DNA of 64,000 bases, taken from JAKEFM01 sp035695825 (GTDB taxonomy: Bacteria > Planctomycetota > UBA1135 > JAKEFM01). The notes under the pieces were generated by a model. The model was not told the origin of the DNA, ran no database searches, and saw only the letters and a list, made by a program, of their open reading frames with translations. This document shows, piece after piece, positions 41,066 through 48,567 of the stretch. Made by a program: the position numbers and the translations under genes. Within the stretch, counting starts at the first letter, position 1. Each line of letters starts with the position of its first letter. The DNA lies in assembly GCA_035695825.1 (NCBI GenBank), contig DASRRH010000001.1, positions 124,001 to 188,000 of the forward strand, given 5' to 3'.

Positions 41066-42295
41066 TCACTGCGCGAGCGAGGGGGTCCGCAGCACGAACC
41101 CCCCTTGCCCGCGCGGGCAGCGGCCGAGCAGGCCGATCGAGGGCCCGCGCAGGAGCGCCCCGAATCCGTGGCGCGCGCGCACGCGGTCGACGGCGCGGTC
41201 GAGGCGGAAGGCTCTTCCCCCCTCGTCGAAGAGGTCGAAGGTGAGGGGGCCGCGCGGGGCGAGCCCCGAGAGGCTCACCCCGACGAGGCGCACGAGGACG
41301 CTCCGGCGCAGCGGCCGCCGCGCGAGGGCGAGCGCGGCCCCCGCGATCGCCGCCGTCCCGTCCGTCGGGGCGGGGAGGGCCGCCTCCCTCTCCTCCTCCG
41401 TCCCTCCCGCGAAGCGGACCTTCGCCGCGACGATCCGCGCGCTGCACCCGAGCGCCCGCAGGCGCGCGGCGGCGCGCTCGGCGAGGTAGAAGAGCATCCC
41501 CTCGATCTCCTCGCGGTCCGCCGTCTCCCTCTCGAAGGTCGTCTCGCGGGCGATCTCGCGCGGCCGTCTCCCCGCCTCGACGGGGGCGGGGTCCTCCCCG
41601 CGCGCGCGCCGCCAGAGGGTCCGGCCGTGCGCGCCGAAGGTCGCCTCGAGGAGCGCCTCGCCGGCCGCGGCGAGCTCCCCGATCGTCCGCAGGTTCGCGC
41701 GGTCGAGGAACCGCCCGACCGCGGGCCCCACTCCCGGCAGGTCGCGCACGGGGAGCGGGGCGAGGAACGCGCGCTCCGCGCCCGGGAAGACCTCCGCGAT
41801 TCCGCCCGGCTTCGCGAGGTCCCCCGCGACCTTGGCGCTCGTCCGTTCCCCCCCGATCCCGATCGTCACGGAGAGGGAGGTCTCCGCGCGGATCGCCCGC
41901 GCCATCCCCTCGGCCGCCCGCAGCGCGCTCCCGTGCAGGCGCTCGGTCCCGGTCAAGTCCGCGAAGAAGTCGTCGATCGAGGCGACCTCGACGAGGGGCG
42001 TCCAGCGCTCGAGGATCGCGCGCACCCGCTCCCGCGCCGCGGTCGCCGCCTCCGCGCTCCCCTTGAGGAACGCTCCGTCCGGGCAGCGGGCGGCTGCCTC
42101 CCACAGGCCCATCCCCGGACGCACGCCCCGCGCGCGCGCCTCGTAGGAGCAGGACATCACGAGGTTGCGCTCGTGCGGGAGCCCCCCGACGATCACCGGC
42201 CGGCCGCGGAGGTGGCGCGCGCGCGCGACCTCGACCGAGGCGAGGAACGCGTCGATGTCGACGTGCGCGATCCGCCGCGGCGGAAGAGGGCGCAT
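41066..42295 (-). CDS. dinB: Y-family DNA polymerase (DinB/Pol IV type)
   Basis: 409 residues from ATG at 42295. The TTG at 42322 is possible, but the ATG keeps the operator 39 bases upstream, as in dnaE2. It copies damaged DNA without proofreading. Palm motifs: HVDIDAFLASVE (D13) and ASIDDFFADL (D108, D109). Pol IV has SIDE at the second site, so the catalytic Glu is replaced by Asp. The fingers show YEARARGVRPGM, the thumb the helix-hairpin-helix RDLPGVGPAVGRFLDRA, and the little finger RPREIARETTFERET. The C-terminus ends TPSLAQ without the usual beta-clamp motif QxxLF. ImuB homologues lose the whole catalytic set, so this is not an ImuB. Confidence 0.88.
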   Translation of the reverse strand: MRPLPPRRIAHVDIDAFLASVEVARARHLRGRPVIVGGLPHERNLVMSCSYEARARGVRPGMGLWEAAARCPDGAFLKGSAEAATAARERVRAILERWTPLVEVASIDDFFADLTGTERLHGSALRAAEGMARAIRAETSLSVTIGIGGERTSAKVAGDLAKPGGIAEVFPGAERAFLAPLPVRDLPGVGPAVGRFLDRANLRTIGELAAAGEALLEATFGAHGRTLWRRARGEDPAPVEAGRRPREIARETTFERETADREEIEGMLFYLAERAAARLRALGCSARIVAAKVRFAGGTEEEREAALPAPTDGTAAIAGAALALARRPLRRSVLVRLVGVSLSGLAPRGPLTFDLFDEGGRAFRLDRAVDRVRARHGFGALLRGPSIGLLGRCPRGQGGFVLRTPSLAQ

Positions 42296-42334
42296 CGGGA
42301 TCGATTCCGGTCGAGGGGGCAAGGAAGGAGATCC

Positions 42335-42349
42335 GAACGGAACCCTAAC
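42335..42349 (-). promoter_or_regulatory. Direct-repeat operator GTTA-N7-GTTC before dinB (LexA-like)
   Basis: On the minus strand GTTAGGGTTCCGTTC, ending 39 bases before the ATG at 42295. Half sites, 7-base spacing and distance to the start all match the element before dnaE2. Confidence 0.55.
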
Positions 42350-42421
42350 GCGCTTCCCGGATCCCGCAACCGGACGGGGACCTCATCCCGCGACCCCGCG
42401 CCCGCCGAAAAGCGGGTTCCC

Positions 42422-42427
42422 TACGAT
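42422..42427 (+). promoter_or_regulatory. -10 element (TACGAT) 11 bases before a GTG start
   Basis: TACGAT followed by CGAGGTCCGCG and GTG 42439; predicted leader of about 4 bases. No clear -35. Confidence 0.4.
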
Positions 42428-42438
42428 CGAGGTCCGCG

Positions 42439-43326
42439 GTGCCCGCCGCCACGGTCCGGATCCTCCTCGCCGAACCCGCGCTCGCCGTCTCCCTCGCCGA
42501 CCGACTGCGGAAGGAGGGAGGCCGCGTGGAGGAGGCGACCGGAGCCCTCGACGCGCAGCTCTCCGCGCGCCGCCGGAGTTTCGCGGCGGCCGTCGTCCCC
42601 GCGCGGCGTTCCCTCGCGGGGGGGGAGAGGCTCCTCGACGCCCTCGCCCGCGAGTTCCCCCGCCTCCCGATCGTGGCGGTCGGGCCCCGGGATGCGGGGG
42701 AGATCCTCGCGGCGCTCCGCGCCGGGGCGCGCGACTACCTCGTCGAGGGAGAGGAGGATCCCGTGGAGGCGGCCTCGCGGGTGCTGCGGGCCGCGCGCTT
42801 CCCGGCTGGGGGGGCGGAGCCGGAGCCCGGCCAGGGGCCCGAGGAGCAGGCTCTCCGCCTCGCGCTCGCCGACGCGCGCCGCGAGGTCGCGGAGAGGACG
42901 GACGCTTTCCGCGAGCTCCAGGAGATCTTCCGCCACGACCTCGAGCGCATGCTCCTCGTCTTCGAACGCATCGGCGAGGGGATCCTCTTCGCCGACCGCG
43001 CGGGCGCGATCCTCGTCGCCAATCCCGCCTCGGCCGCGTGGCTGGCCGGGGGGCCGTACGGGGCGGTCGGCGCGCCCCTCGCGGAGGCGTTCTCCGATCC
43101 GGTCCTGCGGGAGGCCGTGCGCGTGGACCGCGTCCGGGCCCTCCGCGGGGAGCGGGTCGAGCGGTTCGTGACGGCCGGGGACGGGCGCCGGGTTCGAATC
43201 GAGACCCTCCCCGAGGATCGCGGCGGAGGGGAGGCGGAGGGTACGCTCACGATCCTGCGCGACCTGACGGTGGAGGTGCAGACCTCCCTCCTCCCCCTCG
43301 TCGAGACTCCGGGTTCGCTGCCGTGA
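42439..43326 (+). CDS. Degenerate receiver plus PAS-domain protein
   Basis: 295 residues, GTG start. Residues 5-115 fold like a response-regulator receiver (VRILLAEPALAVSLADRLRKEGG ... LPIVAVGPRDAGEILAALRAGARDYLV), but the phospho-acceptor Asp is replaced (AAVVPARRSL) and the acidic pocket is weak, so phosphorylation is unlikely. A coiled-coil (about 135-170) leads to a PAS domain (VFERIGEGILFADRAGAILVANPAS, about 175-285) with a C-terminal strand LTILRDLTVEVQ. There is no kinase or output domain, so it probably acts as a sensor or adaptor. It overlaps the next gene by GTGA. Confidence 0.72.
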   Translation: MPAATVRILLAEPALAVSLADRLRKEGGRVEEATGALDAQLSARRRSFAAAVVPARRSLAGGERLLDALAREFPRLPIVAVGPRDAGEILAALRAGARDYLVEGEEDPVEAASRVLRAARFPAGGAEPEPGQGPEEQALRLALADARREVAERTDAFRELQEIFRHDLERMLLVFERIGEGILFADRAGAILVANPASAAWLAGGPYGAVGAPLAEAFSDPVLREAVRVDRVRALRGERVERFVTAGDGRRVRIETLPEDRGGGEAEGTLTILRDLTVEVQTSLLPLVETPGSLP

Positions 43327-43670
43327 CCGGAAGCGGGTCTTCCCCCGTCGTCCTCTACTCCGCGGGCTCCCCGGCGCTCGAAGACCTCCGGCGCGCCCTC
43401 GCCGAGGAAGGGGTCGAGACGGTGCTCCTCGCGGAACGGGAGTCGGTGTTCGCGGCCTCGCCCCGCGCGATCGTCGTCGACCTGCAGGGCTTCTCCGACC
43501 CCTGGAACGACGTGCGGCGCTTCGGCTCCGACGAGCGCCTCGCCAGCACGGGGATCTTCGTCTACGCGGAGAACGCCGCCGACGGCCTGCCGTACGACCG
43601 CGCGGGGAAGATCCGGCGGTTCGCCCGGCTCGTCGCCGATTCGCTAGGGGTTTCGCCCCGCCGGGCGTGA
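43323..43670 (+). CDS. Small receiver-like protein, degenerate
   Basis: 115 residues, GTG at 43323 overlapping the previous stop. The sequence PVVLYSAGSPALEDLRRALAEEG, then AIVVDLQGFSDPWNDVRRF and IFVYAENAADGLPYDRAG follows the beta-alpha order of a receiver domain; the conserved Asp position is in IVVDLQG, but the Lys of the fifth strand is missing. It could be a partner of the PAS protein in one regulatory pair. It overlaps the convergent peptidase gene by 27 bases at its 3' end. Confidence 0.6.
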   Translation: MTGSGSSPVVLYSAGSPALEDLRRALAEEGVETVLLAERESVFAASPRAIVVDLQGFSDPWNDVRRFGSDERLASTGIFVYAENAADGLPYDRAGKIRRFARLVADSLGVSPRRA

Positions 43671-44921
43671 GGCGGGGCCGAACCGCGCCTCGACCCACCG
43701 CTCCTCCCCGTTCCGGCGCAGGTGGATGCGCGCCGGCTCGCCCCGGGGGAGCTTCCCGAGGGCGCTCCGAAGGTCCTCGACGCTCCGCACCGGGGCATCG
43801 CCGATCGAGAGGAGGAGGTCCCCGGCGAGGATCCCGGCGGCCTCCGCCGGGCTTCCCGGGGACACCTCCTCGACCGGGACCCCGCCGCCGGGCGCCGGCT
43901 CGCCGGTCGAGACGCCGAGACGTGGACGACCCCCGCCGAACCGCTCCCGCATCCGCGCCTGGAAGTCAGCGGGGAGGGCCATCGCATCCGCTTCCTTGAA
44001 AGCGGGGCGTCCGTCGGCGTTCGCGACCTCCTCGACGATGCGCCATGCCGCGCGGGAGACCCGCTCGATCCCGGAGTAGTCGATCTTCTCGGAGTCGTCC
44101 CCGGGGCCGTGGTAGTCCTCGTGGAGGTTCGTGAAGAGGAAGAGGCAGGGGATCCCTTTCTCGTAGAAGGGGGTGTTGTCGCTCGGGGCCCTCCCCCCCT
44201 CCGCCGTCTCGAGGTGGAGTCCCTCCGCCGCCCCCGCCCGCTCGACGATCGGCGGCCAGCTCGGGGAGGTGCCGACGCCGCCGACGAAGAGGTAGCCGTC
44301 GCGGCTTCGCCCGATCATGTCGAGATTCACCATCGCGACGGTCGCCTCGAGCGGGAGGGCCGGAGAGACCGCGTAGTGCTTGGAACCGTAGAGCCCCTCC
44401 TCTTCCCCGGAAAAATGGGCGAAGACGAGGGTGCGACGGGGCGGGCTCGTCGCGAACGCCTGGGCGAGCTCGAGGAGGGCGGCCGTTCCCGAGGCGTTGT
44501 CGTCCGCACCGTTGAAGATCTCCCCCTTGCGTCCGAAGCCCCCCCCCCGCCCGCCGCGTCCGAGGTGGTCGTAGTGCGCGCCGAGGACGACAACCTCGCC
44601 GCGCCGCGCGGGGTCGGTCCCCTCGAGGATTCCGACGACGTTCCGCATCTCCGTCTCTCCCTGGCGGAAGGCCTGGGTCCAGCCCCCTCCGTCCCCCGCG
44701 GGCTTGAGGCCGAAGGAGCGGAGCCGGGAAGCGAGGTAGGCGGCGGCGACGCGCTCCGCCTCGGTCCCCGCCTCGCGCCCCTCGAGCTCGTCGCTCGCGA
44801 GGAACTCGACGTGGGCGCGCAGGTCCTCCGCCCGGATCGTCGCGAGGGGGTCGGTGCTCCCCGCGCCACGACGGAACCCGGGGCCGAGGGAGAGAAGCAG
44901 GAGGAGAGCGGGGAGTCGCAT
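43644..44921 (-). CDS. M28-family zinc aminopeptidase with C-terminal PDZ domain, exported
   Basis: 425 residues, ATG at 44921 in front of a signal sequence (MRLPALLLLLSLGPGFRRGAG). M28 metal ligands: His in LGAHYDHLG, Asp in FNGADDNASG (bridging), Glu pair in FSGEEEGLYGS, Asp in NLDMIGRS and a final His in HEDYHGPGDD. These match di-zinc aminopeptidases of the Ap1/glutaminyl cyclase type. Residues about 340-415 are a PDZ domain (RPRLGVSTGEPAPGGGVPVEE, SPGSPAEAAGILAGDLLLSI). It probably trims peptides in the periplasm or on the surface. A TAGAAT box (44947-44942, minus strand) lies 20 bases upstream of the start. Confidence 0.9.
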   Translation of the reverse strand: MRLPALLLLLSLGPGFRRGAGSTDPLATIRAEDLRAHVEFLASDELEGREAGTEAERVAAAYLASRLRSFGLKPAGDGGGWTQAFRQGETEMRNVVGILEGTDPARRGEVVVLGAHYDHLGRGGRGGGFGRKGEIFNGADDNASGTAALLELAQAFATSPPRRTLVFAHFSGEEEGLYGSKHYAVSPALPLEATVAMVNLDMIGRSRDGYLFVGGVGTSPSWPPIVERAGAAEGLHLETAEGGRAPSDNTPFYEKGIPCLFLFTNLHEDYHGPGDDSEKIDYSGIERVSRAAWRIVEEVANADGRPAFKEADAMALPADFQARMRERFGGGRPRLGVSTGEPAPGGGVPVEEVSPGSPAEAAGILAGDLLLSIGDAPVRSVEDLRSALGKLPRGEPARIHLRRNGEERWVEARFGPASRPAGRNP

Positions 44922-44941
44922 GTCCGGTCGAAGGGGGAAGG

Positions 44942-44947
44942 ATTCTA
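44942..44947 (-). promoter_or_regulatory. -10 element (TAGAAT) of the M28 peptidase gene
   Basis: Minus-strand TAGAAT, 20 bases before ATG 44921, in the 76-base divergent gap to the HEAT-repeat gene. Confidence 0.4.
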
Positions 44948-44997
44948 CGGCGCAGACCTTGCCGCGGCGCCGCGGGCGACCTAAGGTCCGCCCCGGC

Positions 44998-46908
44998 GTG
45001 ACCCCTCTCCTCCTCCTCGTCCTCGGCTGCGGTCCCGTCGGGGAGGACATCGGGGCGTGGCTTCGCGCCCTCTCCTCTCCGCGCTCCGCCGAGCGTCGCG
45101 AGGCGGAGGGGCGCCTGCGGGAGGCCCTACGGCCCGAGCACCTCCCCCTCGTCGAGGAGGCCGTCCGGTCGGGCGACGCCGAGGGGAGGCGCCGGATCGC
45201 GCGCGTGCTCGGGACGGAGCCGAGCCTCGCCGCCTACCTGATGCGGTCGTACGCGGCGGGGAACGAGCCGGTCCGGCTCGTCGCCGAGGAAGCGCTTCGC
45301 CTCCTCCTCCAGAGCGGGAGGCGAAGGCTCGACCTCCCCCCGGTCGAGGACCGCGCGGCCTCGCTCGGTTCGGCCGTCCTGGAAGCCGAGTACGCGGGGG
45401 AGAGGATCTCCCGCTTCCTCGAGGACCTGAACCGCTCCGAGGCGGGCGTCGAGCCCGTCCTCCTCGATCCCGCGGCCGCGCGGAACGAGCCGCGCCTCGC
45501 GGCCCTCCCCCTGCGGGGCGAGCTGCGCCGGCTCCTCGAGGAGGTCGAAGGGGAGACGGGGCTGCGCTGGATCGCCTTCCCCTCCTTTCACTTCCTCACT
45601 CGGGAGCCGCCGGCCTCGGGGGGGGAGGCCTTCCTCCGCCTCGTCCGGGCCTACGAGTCCGGCGCCCCTCCCGAGCGCCGCCTCGCCGCGATGGGGCTCG
45701 CCCTCCTCGGGCCGCCCGCCATCCAGGGGGTCCTCGCGGAAGACGTCCGCTCCGGGGGGGAGAGGGCGCCCGAGGCCCTCGCGGGTCTCTGCGCGCCCTG
45801 TGGGCGCTTCGCCACGGTCCCCCTTCGGAACCCCGTCCACCTGGAACGACTGCTCCGCGCGCTCGAGGATCCGGACCCCGGCCTCCGCCGCGGGGCCGCC
45901 CACGCCCTCGACGCCATCGCTCCGAGCGAGCCCTCGGCGCGGGCGGCCTGCCTCGCCCGTCTCCGGGAGTCGGCGGGCGGGGTCCGCGCGGCGCTCCTCC
46001 GCATCCTCGGCAGGTGCGGCGGGAAGGAGGTCCGAGCGGCGATCGAGCCCGACGCGCTCTCCTCCGATCCGAAGGTCGCCGCCGCCGCGATCGAGGCGCT
46101 CACGGACGCGGGGTTCCCGCCGAAGACCGCCGCCTCCGCCGCCCTCGGCCGGCGCGACCGGACCCCTCTCCTCGCGGCCGCCGAGCGGGCGCTCCGGGCC
46201 GCGCGCCCCTCTCTCGAGGACCTCGCGCCCCTCGTCGCCTCGACCGACCCGGAGCTCCGGCGGGTGGGGAGCCGGCTCCTCGTGAGGGCCGGAGTCGGGG
46301 GCGCTCCCCCGTTCTGGACGGCCTGCGCGGAGGAGGTCGACCCCTTCTTCTTGGCGCGGCTCGCCGATGCGGCGCGGATGCACGCCGACCTCGAGGGGAG
46401 CGGGGAGCTTGCCGCCGCCCTCCCGCCGGCTCTGGCGGCCCTCCCCGCCGAGGGCCCCAAACGCCTGCGCGTCTTCCTCGCGGCGGAAGTGGCGGGCGTC
46501 GAGCCCTTCGCGCCCCCCGCCGACCTCGTCGCGGAGGCGTGGCGCGCCCTCCGCGATCCGAACGAACCGCTCGGCGAGCTCGCCGGAACGGCCCTCGGCC
46601 GCCTCGAAGGAAGAGAGGCCGGGCGCGAGGGGGGGGGGAGCCGCCACCGCCGGCGCGAGGAGCTCGCGGCCGCGGCGCGGGGAGCTCCCCCCCGGGTCCG
46701 CAACCGCGTCGTCTCCGCCCTCGCCGCCTTCCTCCTCGAGCAACCCTCCGGCTCCTCGGCCGGGGAGGTCGAAGCCCTCGCCGGAGGTCTCGAGGCGGAG
46801 TTCGGCGACCGGCAGGCCGCGGAGGCGGCGCTGCGGGACGCGCTCGTCCGCCCGGTCCGCCTGCCCGGCCGAGACGTGCTCGCCGAGGCGCTCGACGCGC
46901 GCGGCTGA
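44998..46908 (+). CDS. HEAT-repeat lipoprotein
   Basis: 636 residues, GTG start at 44998. The lipobox TPLLLLVLGC (Cys about 11) predicts a lipid-anchored envelope protein. From about 20 to 620 it consists of helical hairpins of HEAT/Armadillo type, e.g. LRALSSPRSAERREAEGRLREA, LRALEDPDPGLRRGAAHALDA, LRESAGGVRAALLRILGR and LSSDPKVAAAAIEALTDAG. Such scaffolds bind proteins or phycobilin-like partners. In Planctomycetota they are common as secreted or membrane-bound scaffolds. No enzymatic motif is present. A region at about 150-200 (LEAEYAGERISRFLEDLN...) does not match HEAT. Confidence 0.78.
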   Translation: MTPLLLLVLGCGPVGEDIGAWLRALSSPRSAERREAEGRLREALRPEHLPLVEEAVRSGDAEGRRRIARVLGTEPSLAAYLMRSYAAGNEPVRLVAEEALRLLLQSGRRRLDLPPVEDRAASLGSAVLEAEYAGERISRFLEDLNRSEAGVEPVLLDPAAARNEPRLAALPLRGELRRLLEEVEGETGLRWIAFPSFHFLTREPPASGGEAFLRLVRAYESGAPPERRLAAMGLALLGPPAIQGVLAEDVRSGGERAPEALAGLCAPCGRFATVPLRNPVHLERLLRALEDPDPGLRRGAAHALDAIAPSEPSARAACLARLRESAGGVRAALLRILGRCGGKEVRAAIEPDALSSDPKVAAAAIEALTDAGFPPKTAASAALGRRDRTPLLAAAERALRAARPSLEDLAPLVASTDPELRRVGSRLLVRAGVGGAPPFWTACAEEVDPFFLARLADAARMHADLEGSGELAAALPPALAALPAEGPKRLRVFLAAEVAGVEPFAPPADLVAEAWRALRDPNEPLGELAGTALGRLEGREAGREGGGSRHRRREELAAAARGAPPRVRNRVVSALAAFLLEQPSGSSAGEVEALAGGLEAEFGDRQAAEAALRDALVRPVRLPGRDVLAEALDARG

Positions 46909-46916
46909 CCGCGGGG

Positions 46917-46962
46917 CGCGCGGGGGTTGTCGGTGCCTCCCGCCGAACCGACAATCCGCGCG
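46917..46962. terminator. Long imperfect hairpin after the HEAT lipoprotein gene
   Basis: Left arm 46917-46934 and right arm 46947-46962: TTGTCGGT pairs with ACCGACAA, then after a small bulge CGCGCGG pairs with CCGCGCG; the loop is 12 bases. It begins 8 bases after the TGA at 46908. Probably the operon terminator, with no T-run. In the rest of the gap, a GATAAA at 47021-47026 precedes the next gene. Confidence 0.55.
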
Positions 46963-47051
46963 GGCTCGCCCCGGGATCGGGCCTTCCGCGATGCTTTCAC
47001 GCGGGGGACCGCGGAAATCCGATAAAGGCCCGCCCCGGGCCGCGCCGGGAC

Positions 47052-47786
47052 ATGTTCCGCAAGCGAAGAGTGCATCCGACCGGGAGCCCCGAGGAGTTCG
47101 TCGCCATCGTGGAGAAGGGGGTCGACCCCCACGTGGTCGTCTTCCACGAGCCGCACAGCGTCCCCGCCGAGCAGTTCCGCGGTCTGCGGAACAGCCTCGT
47201 CAGTCTCAACCCCGAGCGTGCCCCGCGCGTCCTCGCGGTCACCTCGGCCCTCCGTGGCGAGGGGAAGAGCGTCGCCGTCGTCAATCTCGCCTGCGCCTTC
47301 GCCGAGCTCCGGGAGACGCGCGTCGTCCTCGTCGACGCCGACCTCCGAGATCCCTCCGTGGAGGCCCTCCTCGGGATCGCGCCCGGTCCGGGCCTCTGCG
47401 AGGTCCTGTCGGGTCGGCTCCCTCTCGAGCAGGCGGTCCGCCCGACCTTCCTGCGCGGGCTCTCCTTCCTCGGACCCGGGGAGGGGGCGGAGGCCTCCGC
47501 GGAGATCCTCGCCTCGGGCCGGCTGAAGCCCGTCCTCGACGCCCTCAAGGAGTCCTCCCACTACATCCTCGTCGACACCCCCCCGGCTCTCGCCGTGACC
47601 GACGCCGGGGTGATCGGCCGGAGCGCGGACGGGATCCTCCTCGTCGTGCGGCTCGAGTCCACGCCGCGCGCCCGCGTCGAGCAGGCGATCGCGGTCCTCG
47701 ACGGCCTCGGCGGGAACGTCCTCGGGATCTTCCTGACGGGGGTCCCGCTCGGAACGCGCCGGAAGGACGCCTACGCGTACCGCTAG
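47052..47786 (+). CDS. CpsD/CapB-type tyrosine-kinase-like P-loop ATPase
   Basis: 244 residues, ATG at 47052. The sequence EQFRGLRNSLVSLN, the Walker A ALRGEGKSVAVVNLACAFAE, Walker A' VVLVDADLRDPSVEALLGI and the Walker B YILVDTPPALAVTDA are those of BY-kinases (CpsD/Wzc cytoplasmic domain). It ends RKDAYAYR, a short tyrosine-containing tail that could be the autophosphorylation cluster, though only two Tyr are present. BY-kinases regulate polysaccharide export and other processes. The membrane adaptor (Wzc N-terminal/CpsC) is not adjacent; instead it is 4 bases from a coiled-coil protein and then a MamK-like actin. Confidence 0.82.
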   Translation: MFRKRRVHPTGSPEEFVAIVEKGVDPHVVVFHEPHSVPAEQFRGLRNSLVSLNPERAPRVLAVTSALRGEGKSVAVVNLACAFAELRETRVVLVDADLRDPSVEALLGIAPGPGLCEVLSGRLPLEQAVRPTFLRGLSFLGPGEGAEASAEILASGRLKPVLDALKESSHYILVDTPPALAVTDAGVIGRSADGILLVVRLESTPRARVEQAIAVLDGLGGNVLGIFLTGVPLGTRRKDAYAYR

Positions 47787-47790
47787 CCCG

Positions 47791-48552
47791 ATGGACGGCT
47801 CCATCGTCGCCCGGCTGCGCACCCTCCTCGCGGGATCGACGCGGACGGAGACGGTCCGCGACCTCCGCCGGCGGGGCCTTACGAGGATTCCCGTGCTCGG
47901 GCGGGACCAGCTCGCCGCCCTCGTCGAAGAGGCGGTCTCGGCGACCTTGCGCGACCGCGGGCTCCTCGACGATCGAGGGGAGATCGCGGCGGAGGCGCAC
48001 GAGCGCGCGCGGGGGCTGCTCCGCGAGGTGGCGCGGCTCGAGGTCGAGCGGGAGGCGAGCCGGAGGGCCGGGGCCGAGCTCGAGCGGCGCGTCGATGAAC
48101 TCCGCCGGGAGATCGTGCTCGCGGAGGGGGATCTCCGGCAGGCCCGGGCGCGCGCCCGGACCGGGGAGGGGCTCCTCTCCCCCTCCGCCCGCAGCCGGGT
48201 GCGGGAGCTCTTCGCCGCGAACGCCGCGGATCCGGAGGCCGCTGCGGAGGCGCGGGCGGCCGAGTTCGAGGCGCTGCTCGCCGAGGAGGTCGCCCGCGCG
48301 ATCGCCCGCGCGCGCTCGGAGAGCGCGCGCGAGATCGAGGAGCTCGACCGCAGGGTCGGACGGCTCCGCGAGGCCCTCGGGAAGGCCGAGGCGGACCTCG
48401 CGCGCGGGGGCAACCCCGCGCCCCCCGGGATCGCCTCCATCTACCGGACGGCCCAGGGGCTCGACGCGCGGGAGAACGACTTCGCCCGCAAGCGGAAGCT
48501 CCTCGAGCGCATCTTCGAGGCCAACGTTCGGCTCCAAGGCCAGACGGCCTGA
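47791..48552 (+). CDS. Coiled-coil protein between CpsD-like kinase and MamK-like actin
   Basis: 253 residues, ATG at 47791, 4 bases after the kinase stop. A short N-terminal domain (SIVARLRTLLAGSTRTETVRDL) is followed by a long heptad-rich helix (about 60-225, for example ARLEVEREASRRAGAELERRVDELRREI) and a conserved-looking C-terminus (GIASIYRTAQGLDARENDF, then RKRKLLERIFEANVRL). No domain was recognised. Position suggests an adaptor or filament-associated protein, but this rests on gene order alone. Confidence 0.68.
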   Translation: MDGSIVARLRTLLAGSTRTETVRDLRRRGLTRIPVLGRDQLAALVEEAVSATLRDRGLLDDRGEIAAEAHERARGLLREVARLEVEREASRRAGAELERRVDELRREIVLAEGDLRQARARARTGEGLLSPSARSRVRELFAANAADPEAAAEARAAEFEALLAEEVARAIARARSESAREIEELDRRVGRLREALGKAEADLARGGNPAPPGIASIYRTAQGLDARENDFARKRKLLERIFEANVRLQGQTA

Positions 48553-48567
48553 GCGAAAGGATCGACC

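Noticed and set aside
41066..42295. ImuB (inactive Y-family partner of DnaE2)
   Set aside because: The first catalytic Asp and an acidic pair are present, and the C-terminal ImuB region is missing.
43185..43205. GGGTTCGAATCG, like a tRNA T-loop
   Set aside because: It lies in the coding frame of the PAS protein and no acceptor or anticodon stem could be folded around it.
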